From an uncultured Pelosinus sp. (GTDB taxonomy: Bacteria > Bacillota > Negativicutes > UMGS1260): a stretch of 5,544 nucleotides of DNA. Position numbers and translations under genes: made by a program. Below, one piece after another: positions 1 through 5,469 of the stretch. The notes beneath the pieces were generated by a model that was given only the letters and a program-made list of their open reading frames with translations, was not told where the DNA came from and searched no databases. The stretch spans positions 1 to 5,544 of the forward strand of contig URQW01000148.1 of NCBI GenBank assembly GCA_900550105.1, in the 5' to 3' direction. The first letter of the stretch is position 1; every line of letters begins with the position of its first letter.

Positions 1-77
1 TGGCGACCCGGATGGGACTTGAACCCACGACCTCCGCCGTGACAGGGCGGCATTCTAACCAACTAAACTACCGGGCC
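1..77 (-). tRNA. tRNA-Asp (anticodon GTC)
   Basis: The minus strand folds into a complete cloverleaf. The acceptor arm GGCCCGG pairs with CCGGGTC (one G-U pair), followed by discriminator G and an encoded CCA at positions 1-3. The anticodon arm is CCGCC-CTGTCAC-GGCGG, which gives anticodon GTC (aspartate). The T-arm carries the usual GGTTCAA-type loop. It delivers aspartate to the ribosome at GAC/GAT codons. Two promoter-like sequences lie upstream. Its terminator, or further tRNAs of the same transcript, would lie beyond the left edge. Confidence 0.97.
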
Positions 78-96
78 ATTCATAAGTTACTTTGTT

Positions 97-125
97 AGTA
101 TAACACCTTTAACTTACTATGTCAA
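97..125 (-). promoter_or_regulatory. Proximal sigma-A-type promoter of tRNA-Asp
   Basis: On the minus strand a perfect -35 TTGACA (125-120) is followed after exactly 17 bp by TATACT (102-97). Transcription would start near position 90, leaving a leader of about a dozen bases before tRNA-Asp at 77. Match quality and spacing are what a strong stable-RNA promoter should show. Confidence 0.85.
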
Positions 126-176
126 CAACTTTTTTTATTCATTTGAAACTCGAAAGTTATTTCCACAGCAAGTAAT

Positions 177-204
177 ATTATAGCAAAAAAATAAAATTAG
201 TCAA
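177..204 (-). promoter_or_regulatory. Distal promoter upstream of tRNA-Asp
   Basis: On the minus strand TTGACT (204-199) and a perfect TATAAT (182-177) are separated by 16 bp. It lies between the end of the CheY-like gene (224) and the proximal promoter, so it would make a transcript into tRNA-Asp with a leader of about 90 bases. The 78-223 gap contains no gene; these two promoters are its only recognisable content. The region is AT-rich, so a chance match is possible, but both hexamers are near consensus. Confidence 0.6.
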
Positions 205-223
205 TAGTTTTCCAATCATTTTC

Positions 224-589
224 TTATTGACGCCGCAAAACTTTTTGAATCGTCTCTAAAACCTGTGCTGGATCAAATGGCTTAACTAAAAAATCGGATG
301 CTCCAGCCTGTAAGGCATCGCTAATAACCGCTTTTTGACCGATTGCAGTTACCATAATAATGACGGCACTAGGAAATTCCTCCCGAATCATCCGAACTGC
401 TTCAATCCCATCCATTTTAGGCATAGTAATATCCATTGTCGTCAGCTCAGGTTGAAACTGCCGGAAAAGCTGTACGGCCTGCTTGCCATCACCAGCTTCA
501 CCAACAATTTCATGACCATTATCTATAAGCAGCTTTTTAAGCATCATCCGCATAAATGCCGAATCATCACATACTAATATTTTCGCCAT
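224..589 (-). CDS. CheY-like single-domain response regulator
   Basis: This 121-residue protein is a bare receiver domain with no output domain, the length of chemotaxis CheY. All phosphorylation-site residues are visible: acidic pair D8-D9, phospho-acceptor D53 in TMDITMP, switch T81 in VTAIGQK, and K103 in DFLVKPF. The usual switch aromatic three residues before the lysine is F100, as in B. subtilis-type CheY. The N-terminal FMRMMLKKLL run also resembles Bacillus and Thermotoga CheY (recalled, not searched). It should be phosphorylated by a histidine kinase such as CheA and act by protein contact in the cytoplasm. No che or flagellar gene is in the window, so a chemotaxis role is inferred. 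It starts 31 bp after the unknown minus-strand gene, with an AGAAGGGCGG ribosome-binding region, so the two are probably cotranscribed. No terminator follows before tRNA-Asp. Confidence 0.93.
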   Translation of the reverse strand: MAKILVCDDSAFMRMMLKKLLIDNGHEIVGEAGDGKQAVQLFRQFQPELTTMDITMPKMDGIEAVRMIREEFPSAVIIMVTAIGQKAVISDALQAGASDFLVKPFDPAQVLETIQKVLRRQ

Positions 590-620
590 TTAAAATTTCC
601 GCCCTTCTCTCAGTTAACTA

Positions 621-1289
621 TTAATCCGCCGCTTTAAACCGTTTTTCCAAATTGTTCAAAGTGTCTTTCAAATGAATTTCTAGCTTTTCTTCTAATTCCT
701 TCAAGTTTTTCGCATCAAAATCAAAAATCATTTCCGGTGTACGGTGAAGGCGAATTTCACCAAAATATTCATCCCGATAAATATTATAATACAGCAAAAA
801 ATTGCTTTCTTCGGAAAAACAGCTGTAGTCTAGAACAATGTAGGAACCATTAATTACTTTAACTGGTTCCTGCGGTGAAATAAATAAAGAAAAAGGCCCT
901 ATTGCATGAGGTAATTTTGTTCCATACTCCCATGTAGTAATCTTCGTTTGCAAAAGCACGCTTTCTAGATGATGCTCCTCAAATACAGCTAATTCGTGCA
1001 ACGTATTTTCCATTCTTTCCTGCAGCAAGCTTTCAAACGCGGCTAAGTCTGTCACGATATAACTTACATCATTATATTCAGTGAGTCCGATAATAACCCG
1101 GACCATAAAATCTTTCGTCGCTTCATCATAGAAAGCAATAAATCGCCGTTTTTTAGCGGGAAAATCATAATTAAACAAAATCGTCTGCGTCCCACTCGTT
1201 TCACGTAGCGTACTCAGCTCAAACCCCAGCAAATTTTGCGGCAGTTTTTCCGGATACGTCCAAGCCGCTAGTTCTTCTTGAATTGACAT
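621..1289 (-). CDS. Unrecognised protein with two diverged internal repeats
   Basis: I do not recognise the family. The protein has 222 residues from the chosen start, no signal peptide and no membrane segment, and is mildly acidic, so it is probably cytoplasmic. It appears to be a tandem duplication. Counting from the upstream ATG at 1304, W15-x-Y17-x-x-K20-L21-P22 with G27 recurs as W125-x-Y127-x-x-K130-L131-P132 with G136. Each repeat continues through beta-rich sequence into a charged helix containing TL (101-102 and 215-216), and the second ends the protein in a coiled-coil-like run rich in E, K and L. The start at 1289 (residue 6) is preferred over 1304 because GAGG lies 9 bases before it, while nothing like a ribosome-binding site precedes 1304. 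The CheY-like gene follows 31 bp downstream, so a signalling link is possible but inferred. Confidence 0.85.
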   Translation of the reverse strand: MSIQEELAAWTYPEKLPQNLLGFELSTLRETSGTQTILFNYDFPAKKRRFIAFYDEATKDFMVRVIIGLTEYNDVSYIVTDLAAFESLLQERMENTLHELAVFEEHHLESVLLQTKITTWEYGTKLPHAIGPFSLFISPQEPVKVINGSYIVLDYSCFSEESNFLLYYNIYRDEYFGEIRLHRTPEMIFDFDAKNLKELEEKLEIHLKDTLNNLEKRFKAAD

Positions 1290-1307
1290 AAATTCTAGCC
1301 TCATTTT

Positions 1308-1336
1308 ATTGTAAGATAGCTTTAAAACCTTCTAAA
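1308..1336 (-). promoter_or_regulatory. Candidate promoter for the unknown protein/CheY-like unit
   Basis: On the minus strand TTTAGA (1336-1331, four of six matches to TTGACA) and TACAAT (1313-1308, five of six matches to TATAAT) are separated by 17 bp. Initiation would fall around 1301, just inside or past the upstream ATG at 1304, leaving a short leader that carries the GAGG before the ATG at 1289. This agrees with the start chosen for the gene. The -35 is weak. Confidence 0.4.
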
Positions 1337-1427
1337 TTGAATCATCGTTAATGTATTCTTCACAAACTTGCCAAAAACCTGCTATAACGTCACCAATCTC
1401 CTTAGCTTTGCATAGTAATACATCGAA
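1332..1427 (-). other. Coding-like stretch without a start codon (possible gene remnant)
   Basis: Read on the minus strand, this stretch is open for 31 codons and ends in TAG at 1334-1332. The translation looks protein-like: FDVLLCKAKE followed by IGDVIAGFWQVCEEYINDD and then SI, resembling an amphipathic helix with an acidic C-terminus. The frame stays open back to a stop at 1463-1461 but has no ATG, GTG or TTG, and its upstream part is simply the complement of the importer's ribosome-binding site. It may be the eroded 3' end of a lost gene, or chance. It overlaps the candidate importer promoter. Confidence 0.25.
1359..1388 (+). promoter_or_regulatory. Candidate extended -10 promoter of the importer operon
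   Basis: TTCACA (1359-1364, five of six matches to TTGACA) lies 18 bp before TATAAC (1383-1388), which is preceded by TGC and so has the extended -10 form TGnTATAAC. Initiation near 1395 would give a leader of roughly 57 bases before the binding-protein ATG at 1452. That is too short for a known riboswitch class, and no strong hairpin or terminator is seen in it. Confidence 0.5.
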
Positions 1428-1451
1428 TGAATTATAGCGGGAGGATATAGG

Positions 1452-2546
1452 ATGAATTACCTAAAAAGCTTTCGTTTACTCACCTTGGTTACGTTAGTAT
1501 TTCTACTGTCCGCCTGTGGTCTGAATCAAGGAACTCAGACTACGAAAACAAGCGAGGCGCCACCGCCCGCCTGGGCGCCGACCTTATCGCCGCTTTCGTC
1601 GCAGGCAACAGTAAAAGTAGGCATGAAACAGGTCATATCTGATGCTGGAATTTTAATTGGTATGGCCAAAGGCTACTATCAAGATGTCGGTATTACTATC
1701 GAAGCGGTTCAATTTAATTCTGGTCAGGAAATGATCAACCAATTAGCAGCAGGACAACTAGATGTAGGGGCAACCGTAAGCGCCTCAGGCCTCTTCAACG
1801 CCATGTCGCGGGATATCCCGGTAAAAATTGTAGCTGATAAAGGCATTAATGTCCCTGGCAAAGGTTATTATCGACTCGTAATACGCAAAGATTTAGCAAA
1901 TAATATTCAAGATTATCAAGATCTGCGCGGTAAAAAACTCGCCATAGTCGGCACAGCTTCACTTGATGAAATTTCCTTAGACCGAGTATTACAGAAAGGC
2001 GGCTTAACCGAAAAAGACGTTCAGATCGAAGTCATCCGCTCTTTCAGCGATATGCTTGTTTCTCTGGCCAACAAAAGCATTGATGGCGCTATGGTCATTG
2101 AGCCATTTATTGCTCAAGGCATAGCCAAAGACCTCATTGACCCTTGGAAGGATCCCTCAGAATATGACCCAGACGCGCAAACAGCGCTTCTCGTGTTTGG
2201 CGCCAGTTTAACCAAACAGCCTGATGTAGCCAATCGCTTTATGACAGCCTATGTAAAAGCGCTCCGCGATTATAACGACGCTTTTTTCTATAATAAAAAC
2301 AAAGCAGATATCGTTTCCATCCTTTGCAAATATTCTGTTATAAAAGATCCGCTGTTATACGAGAAAATGTTTCCTACAGGTCTGAATCCCAACGGCTATG
2401 TCCGTCTTCACGGCATAGATCTGGATCTTGCTTGGTATAAAGAACATCAACTGATAAAAAGCCTTGCCACTTCTGATGTTGTAGATAATCGTTATGTTGA
2501 TTTTGCTATAAGTAAACTGGGAGATTACCAGCCAGGAGGAAATTAA
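1452..2546 (+). CDS. ABC importer substrate-binding lipoprotein, SsuA/TauA (NMT1/THI5-like) class
   Basis: This 364-residue protein captures solute outside the membrane for the permease and ATPase that follow. Residues 1-22 are a lipoprotein signal: K5/R8, a hydrophobic core, then the lipobox LSAC with lipidated C22. A Pro/Ser/Thr-rich tether (about 28-50) leads to a two-lobed periplasmic-binding-protein fold from about residue 53 (VKVGMKQ). Family-typical stretches are AKGYYQDVGI (72-81), AAGQLDVGATVSA (99-111), DLRGKKLAIVGTAS (157-170), IDGAMVIEPF (210-219) and a C-terminal DLAWYKEHQLIK (325-336). Relatives bind nitrate, taurine, alkanesulfonates, thiamine precursors or aromatic acids, and sequence reading does not decide among these. 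GGGAGG at 1439-1444, 7 bases before the ATG, supports the start. The TAA overlaps the permease ATG (TAATG), so translation is probably coupled. Confidence 0.93.
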   Translation: MNYLKSFRLLTLVTLVFLLSACGLNQGTQTTKTSEAPPPAWAPTLSPLSSQATVKVGMKQVISDAGILIGMAKGYYQDVGITIEAVQFNSGQEMINQLAAGQLDVGATVSASGLFNAMSRDIPVKIVADKGINVPGKGYYRLVIRKDLANNIQDYQDLRGKKLAIVGTASLDEISLDRVLQKGGLTEKDVQIEVIRSFSDMLVSLANKSIDGAMVIEPFIAQGIAKDLIDPWKDPSEYDPDAQTALLVFGASLTKQPDVANRFMTAYVKALRDYNDAFFYNKNKADIVSILCKYSVIKDPLLYEKMFPTGLNPNGYVRLHGIDLDLAWYKEHQLIKSLATSDVVDNRYVDFAISKLGDYQPGGN

Positions 2547-3319
2547 TGATGAAGCTGCAAAGAGCTCAAATTCTTCACCTTCTCCCCTTACTCTCCCCTT
2601 TAACGCTCCTACTTTTCTGGGAAATCTTAGCTCGCACTGGCTTCATAGACATCCGCCTTTATTCTTCGCCCACGCTCATTGCTAGTACCTTTTTGCCGCT
2701 ACTTTACTCTGGTGAACTTGCTTATAATACACTTATCAGCGTCCAAAGAGTTCTCCTCGGCTTTCTATTAGGATCTTTGCCAGGAATTCTACTTGGCATC
2801 AGCATGGGACTGTCCCCGGTCATTCGCACTCTCATCGAACCGCTCATTGCTGCGACTTACCCCATCCCGAAACTTGCCGTAATGCCGCTGATTCTCCTTG
2901 TATTCGGCATTGACGAAACGTCGAAGGTTTTCACCATAGCGATTGGCGTATTTTATCTTGTTGTCATCAATACCTTGGCAGGTGTTGTAAACATTGACAA
3001 GATTTATTTGGATGTGGCGAAAAATTTTGGCGCCAATCGAAAAGACTTTTACCTTACCGTTGCACTTCCCGGTGCTTTACCTATGATTTTTGCTGGATTA
3101 AAGTTAGGTATGGGCATGGCTCTGATCCTCATCGTAGCTGCTGAAATGTCGGCTGCAAAAGCCGGTGTCGGCTGGATGATCTGGCGTTCTTACGACATGT
3201 TTGATATTGAAACCATGTTTGTCGCGCTCATCACGCTCTCGATTCTTGGTTATATTTTTTCCCTCGTGCTCGACGGAGTCGAAAAAATCGTCCTCCCCTG
3301 GAAAAAACAGGATTACTAG
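2546..3319 (+). CDS. ABC importer permease, SsuC/TauC family
   Basis: This 257-residue inner-membrane protein forms the translocation channel as a probable homodimer. About six hydrophobic segments are visible (near residues 12-30, 64-88, 100-120, 125-147, 180-200, 225-243). The cytoplasmic EAA-type coupling loop, which contacts the ATPase, spans about 156-179: D156-V-A-K-N-F-G162-A then the downstream LPGALP. GVGWMIWRS (207-215) matches the post-loop GLGW element of SsuC-type permeases. Length is normal for the family. AGGAGG at 2534-2539 lies 6 bases before the first ATG (2546) and 9 before a second adjacent ATG (2549); both are usable and differ by one residue. The gene overlaps the binding-protein stop by one base, and its own TAG lies inside the ATPase ribosome-binding site. 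Confidence 0.95.
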   Translation: MMKLQRAQILHLLPLLSPLTLLLFWEILARTGFIDIRLYSSPTLIASTFLPLLYSGELAYNTLISVQRVLLGFLLGSLPGILLGISMGLSPVIRTLIEPLIAATYPIPKLAVMPLILLVFGIDETSKVFTIAIGVFYLVVINTLAGVVNIDKIYLDVAKNFGANRKDFYLTVALPGALPMIFAGLKLGMGMALILIVAAEMSAAKAGVGWMIWRSYDMFDIETMFVALITLSILGYIFSLVLDGVEKIVLPWKKQDY

Positions 3320-3334
3320 GAGGTCTCGCCCTTG
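3318..3334 (+). promoter_or_regulatory. Ribosome-binding site deciding a TTG start
   Basis: A full AGGAGGT (3318-3324) lies 7 bases before TTG at 3332-3334. The next in-frame ATG is codon 13, with no comparable site, and starting there would cut off the first strand of the nucleotide-binding domain. The permease stop TAG (3317-3319) overlaps the AGG of this site, so a ribosome finishing the permease sits on it, which favours coupled translation. Confidence 0.8.
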
Positions 3335-4141
3335 AACAAAAACAAACCTTGCATCATCCTTCAAGACATGGAAAAAAGGTTCGCAACACCAACTGGCTCA
3401 ATTACCGCCTTAAGCAAAATTAATCTCGTCGTTAATCAGGGAGAGTTTGTCGTGATTGTCGGACCGAGTGGCTGCGGCAAAACCACATTATTACGTATTC
3501 TAGCCAATCTAGATCGGCAGAGCAGTGGTAAAATAAAAATCTTGCACCAAAATCTTCACCAACCCCTTACTTCTATGGTGTTTCAAGAACAATCCGTTTT
3601 TCCCTGGATGACTGTGATTGAAAATGTTTCATATGGTCTGCGACTGCGCGGCATGAAGAAAAAAGACCGCTATGAAATCGCCGACCGCTACATTTCTATG
3701 ATAGGACTACAAGATTTTTCCTCAGTCTATCCACATCAGCTTTCCGGCGGAATGAAACAGCGCGTAAGTGTGGCAAGAGCTTTTGCCAATGACCCAGAGA
3801 TTCTATTGATGGATGAACCTTTCGGCGCCCTTGACGAACAAAACCGCCTGATTTTACAGCAAGAACTTTTAAAAATCTGGAATCAATATCAAAAAACGAC
3901 TGTTTTCATTACCCACAGTATTGACGAAGCCCTCGTATTAGGGGATCGAGTCGTTCTCATGTCGGCTCATCCCGGCACCATTAAAACGATTATTCCTGTT
4001 GATCTGCCTAGACCACGGGAAATTTCAGATCTTCGCACCTCGAATCACTATCAGGAACTCTTTAAAAAAATTTGGCTCCTCCTAAAGGAAGAAGTCGTTA
4101 AAGTAAACCGACATACTCTACCACATCCCAAGGGAACATAA
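3332..4141 (+). CDS. ABC importer ATPase, SsuB/TauB family
   Basis: This 269-residue cytoplasmic ATPase powers the importer by ATP-driven dimer closure. Motifs are complete and in order: Walker A GPSGCGKTT (44-52), Q-loop Q85 in VFQEQ, signature LSGGMKQR (137-144), Walker B ILLMDEPF (157-164) with catalytic E162, D-loop GALD (165-168) and switch histidine H195 in ITHSIDEA. LFPWMTV-like sequence after the Q-loop (F90-P91-W92) and the VDLPRPR element (223-229) are typical of nitrate/sulfonate/taurine ATPases. There is no added C-terminal regulatory domain. The TTG start is supported by a strong ribosome-binding site overlapping the permease stop. The gene ends in three consecutive in-frame stops (4139-4147) and is followed by a terminator. 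With the binding protein and permease it makes a complete importer; the substrate is unknown. Confidence 0.95.
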   Translation: MNKNKPCIILQDMEKRFATPTGSITALSKINLVVNQGEFVVIVGPSGCGKTTLLRILANLDRQSSGKIKILHQNLHQPLTSMVFQEQSVFPWMTVIENVSYGLRLRGMKKKDRYEIADRYISMIGLQDFSSVYPHQLSGGMKQRVSVARAFANDPEILLMDEPFGALDEQNRLILQQELLKIWNQYQKTTVFITHSIDEALVLGDRVVLMSAHPGTIKTIIPVDLPRPREISDLRTSNHYQELFKKIWLLLKEEVVKVNRHTLPHPKGT

Positions 4142-4172
4142 TAGTAAACCCAGAATACTAAGAGGCCAAAAC

Positions 4173-4219
4173 AAAAAGAGCTAAAGCGAAAATATCTCAT
4201 TTCGCTTATAGCTCTTTTT
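4173..4219. terminator. Bidirectional intrinsic terminator between convergent genes
   Basis: AAAAAGAGCTA then AAGCGAAA (4173-4191) pairs with TTTCGCTT, a one-base A bulge, then TAGCTCTTTTT (4200-4219). The stem has about 19 bp around an 8-base loop. The A-run on the left and T-run on the right give a U-tract in both directions, so it can end the importer operon (stop at 4141) and the dehydrogenase gene (stop at 4257). Confidence 0.88.
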
Positions 4220-4256
4220 ATCATTCTACGCTAACCATATTCTGTTTATCACATCA

Positions 4257-5207
4257 TTAGTCTTTAATCTGATCGCGTTTTAGCCAATCAATTAAAATAG
4301 TTTCTCTAAAGCTTTTAATTTTTTCTAAGGACTCAGGCGTCCAGTCATAAAGACCTGTACCAGTTTTGGCGCCAAGTTTTCCTGCAGCCACAGCTTCCTG
4401 CAATAATTTTGAGCCTGTTGTCTCATTACATAAATCAGCTAACAAATAGCTGGAAATATTATTAAAAATATCAAGTCCGCCTAAATCAGCACTTTCCAAA
4501 GGACCTGTTGTAGCTAAACGACGGCCAAGACTATATTTCATGGTTGTATCAACCGCTTCTGGCGTAGCAATGCCCGATTCTACAATATACAAAGCTTCTC
4601 GCAGCAAAGCAAGCTGCAGTCTGTTACCGATAAAACCAAGAGCTTCCCGTTTTAAGGCAACAGGTTTTTTCTGAATCAGTTCCATGAGCTTCCAAGTGAT
4701 TTGTACGGCTTCCTCAGAAGTTCCTTTACCTGGAACAACTTCGACAAGCGGAACTAGATGAGGCGGATTCCAGAAATGAGCTACGACGAATTTATCTTTG
4801 CGCTGCAATGGTTCAGCAATCGCAGTAGGACTCAAGCCAGACGTATTTGTGGCAAAAATGGTATGAGGCGCGCAAAGTTTATCAAGCTTACCCCAAATTT
4901 CCTGTTTAATAGCCAGTTCTTCGGCAACAGATTCAATAATGAAATCAGCCTTTTCAGCAACGGCTTCCAGTGTTGTTACACCTTCTACACGCGCTAAAAT
5001 AGCTGCTACATCATCCTCTTTTACCAAGCCATTAGCGACATAAGTTTTTAAGGCGCCTTTGATACTGTTAACGCCGCGCTCAATACTGCTTTCAGACCGA
5101 CCATACATTTTTACTTCATAGCCGGCCATGGCAAAGGCCAAAGCCGTACCAAAACCCATTGTTCCAGTACCTAGGTTCCCAATGACTTTAATGTCTTTTA
5201 CATCCAT
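4257..5207 (-). CDS. 3-hydroxyacyl-CoA dehydrogenase family protein
   Basis: This 316-residue cytoplasmic oxidoreductase has the two-domain fold of the 3-hydroxyacyl/3-hydroxybutyryl-CoA dehydrogenases, which interconvert (S)-3-hydroxyacyl-CoA and 3-oxoacyl-CoA. The N-terminal Rossmann domain has G13-T-G15-T-M-G18. Catalytic-site residues are present: S123 in NTSGL, H144 in AHFWNP, E156 in LVEVV and N195 in GFIGNR, spaced as in the mammalian enzyme. The C-terminal helical domain contains TGPLESADLGGLD (234-246) and the closing GLYDW (285-289). HFWNPPHLVPLVE resembles the lambda-crystallin/carnitine-dehydrogenase side of the superfamily as much as butyrate-pathway Hbd, so the substrate may not be 3-hydroxybutyryl-CoA. 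The residue usually Asp at the end of strand 2 is G36, followed by R37-S38, which may favour NADP. It is monocistronic, with a GGGGGAG ribosome-binding site just upstream of the ATG; no thiolase or crotonase is nearby. Confidence 0.92.
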   Translation of the reverse strand: MDVKDIKVIGNLGTGTMGFGTALAFAMAGYEVKMYGRSESSIERGVNSIKGALKTYVANGLVKEDDVAAILARVEGVTTLEAVAEKADFIIESVAEELAIKQEIWGKLDKLCAPHTIFATNTSGLSPTAIAEPLQRKDKFVVAHFWNPPHLVPLVEVVPGKGTSEEAVQITWKLMELIQKKPVALKREALGFIGNRLQLALLREALYIVESGIATPEAVDTTMKYSLGRRLATTGPLESADLGGLDIFNNISSYLLADLCNETTGSKLLQEAVAAGKLGAKTGTGLYDWTPESLEKIKSFRETILIDWLKRDQIKD

Positions 5208-5231
5208 TCTGTCTCCCCCTCATCAACTCAG

Positions 5232-5259
5232 TTGCAAAAGCGTTTTGTAATTTTACAAA
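5232..5259. promoter_or_regulatory. Nested inverted repeats in the dehydrogenase leader (candidate operator)
   Basis: TTTGTAA-TT-TTACAAA (5244-5259) is a perfect 7-bp inverted repeat. Its left arm also pairs, with one mismatch, with TTGCAAAA at 5232-5239 across GCG, so three alternating half-sites lie in 28 bp. They sit between the -10 element and the ribosome-binding site, where a repressor would block transcription. The AT-rich base composition makes chance repeats likelier, and no known regulator consensus was matched. Confidence 0.4.
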
Positions 5260-5269
5260 TTATAGAATA

Positions 5270-5298
5270 ATTATAACATTTTTAACCGATCCTTGCAC
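5270..5298 (-). promoter_or_regulatory. Extended -10 promoter of the dehydrogenase gene
   Basis: The minus strand has TGTTATAAT, a perfect TATAAT (5275-5270) with the upstream TG of an extended -10 element. The hexamer 17 bp upstream, GTGCAA (5298-5293), is a poor -35, which is common when an extended -10 is present. Initiation near 5263 gives a leader of about 55 bases. A second TATAAT lies 11 bp downstream (5264-5259) without a good -35. Confidence 0.65.
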
Positions 5299-5350
5299 TG
5301 TAAAAATTATTACGACTGAATATATTCCTTATTTTTAAATTTTCGTATAA

Positions 5351-5379
5351 AAAAGAGATGCATAAAATGCATCTCTTTT
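5351..5379 (-). terminator. Intrinsic terminator of the tRNA-Gly/tRNA-Trp transcript
   Basis: AAAAGAGATGCAT (5351-5363) and ATGCATCTCTTTT (5367-5379) form a perfect 13-bp stem with a 3-base loop. On the minus strand the stem closes with a run of six T residues, ending 7 bases downstream of the tRNA-Trp CCA. This insulates the dehydrogenase gene from tRNA transcription. Confidence 0.92.
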
Positions 5380-5386
5380 GAGTTTC

Positions 5387-5462
5387 TGGCAGGGGCAGAA
5401 GGACTTGAACCCTCAACCAATGGTTTTGGAGACCACTACTCTACCAATTGAGCTATACCCCT
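5387..5462 (-). tRNA. tRNA-Trp (anticodon CCA)
   Basis: The minus strand forms a full cloverleaf. The acceptor AGGGGTA pairs with TGCCCCT, then discriminator G and encoded CCA (5389-5387). The anticodon loop CTCCAAA between GTGGT and ACCAT gives anticodon CCA, reading UGG. The A1-U72 pair and G73 discriminator fit bacterial tRNA-Trp. It follows tRNA-Gly by 7 bases in the same transcript and is the last gene before the terminator. Confidence 0.97.
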
Positions 5463-5469
5463 ATGAAAT

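Noticed and set aside
15..26. The 12-base GGACTTGAACCC in tRNA-Asp repeated at 5401-5412 in tRNA-Trp, as possible attachment-site repeats
   Set aside because: It is the conserved T-arm shared by many tRNAs. The match does not extend beyond it and no integrase is present.
335..577. Plus-strand open frame of 80 codons opposite the CheY-like gene
   Set aside because: It is the complement of a clearly functional receiver domain, has no ribosome-binding site, and its translation has no recognisable domain.
602..613. CTGAGAGAAGGG on the minus strand, reminiscent of the thi-box CUGAGA of TPP riboswitches
   Set aside because: Only 31 bases separate the two genes, and the other conserved thi-box segments and helices are absent. 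The purine run is better read as the CheY-like gene's ribosome-binding site.
1431..1436. Minus-strand TATAAT just upstream of the importer start codon, as promoter for the unknown-protein gene
   Set aside because: The sequence 17 bp upstream has no -35 similarity, there is no extended -10 TG, and the resulting leader would exceed 130 bases. The candidate at 1308-1336 fits better.
3104..3364. Minus-strand open frame of 86 codons across the permease/ATPase junction
   Set aside because: It overlaps two well-supported plus-strand genes, and its composition (many D, H, R) is typical of an antisense shadow frame.
4758..4997. Plus-strand open frame of 79 codons inside the dehydrogenase gene
   Set aside because: It is antisense to conserved dehydrogenase motifs and has no ribosome-binding site or family resemblance.
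5232..5250. TTGCAAAAGCGTTTTGTAA as a CcpA cre site
   Set aside because: The central CG is in the wrong register and the outer TG/CA positions do not fit the cre consensus on either strand.
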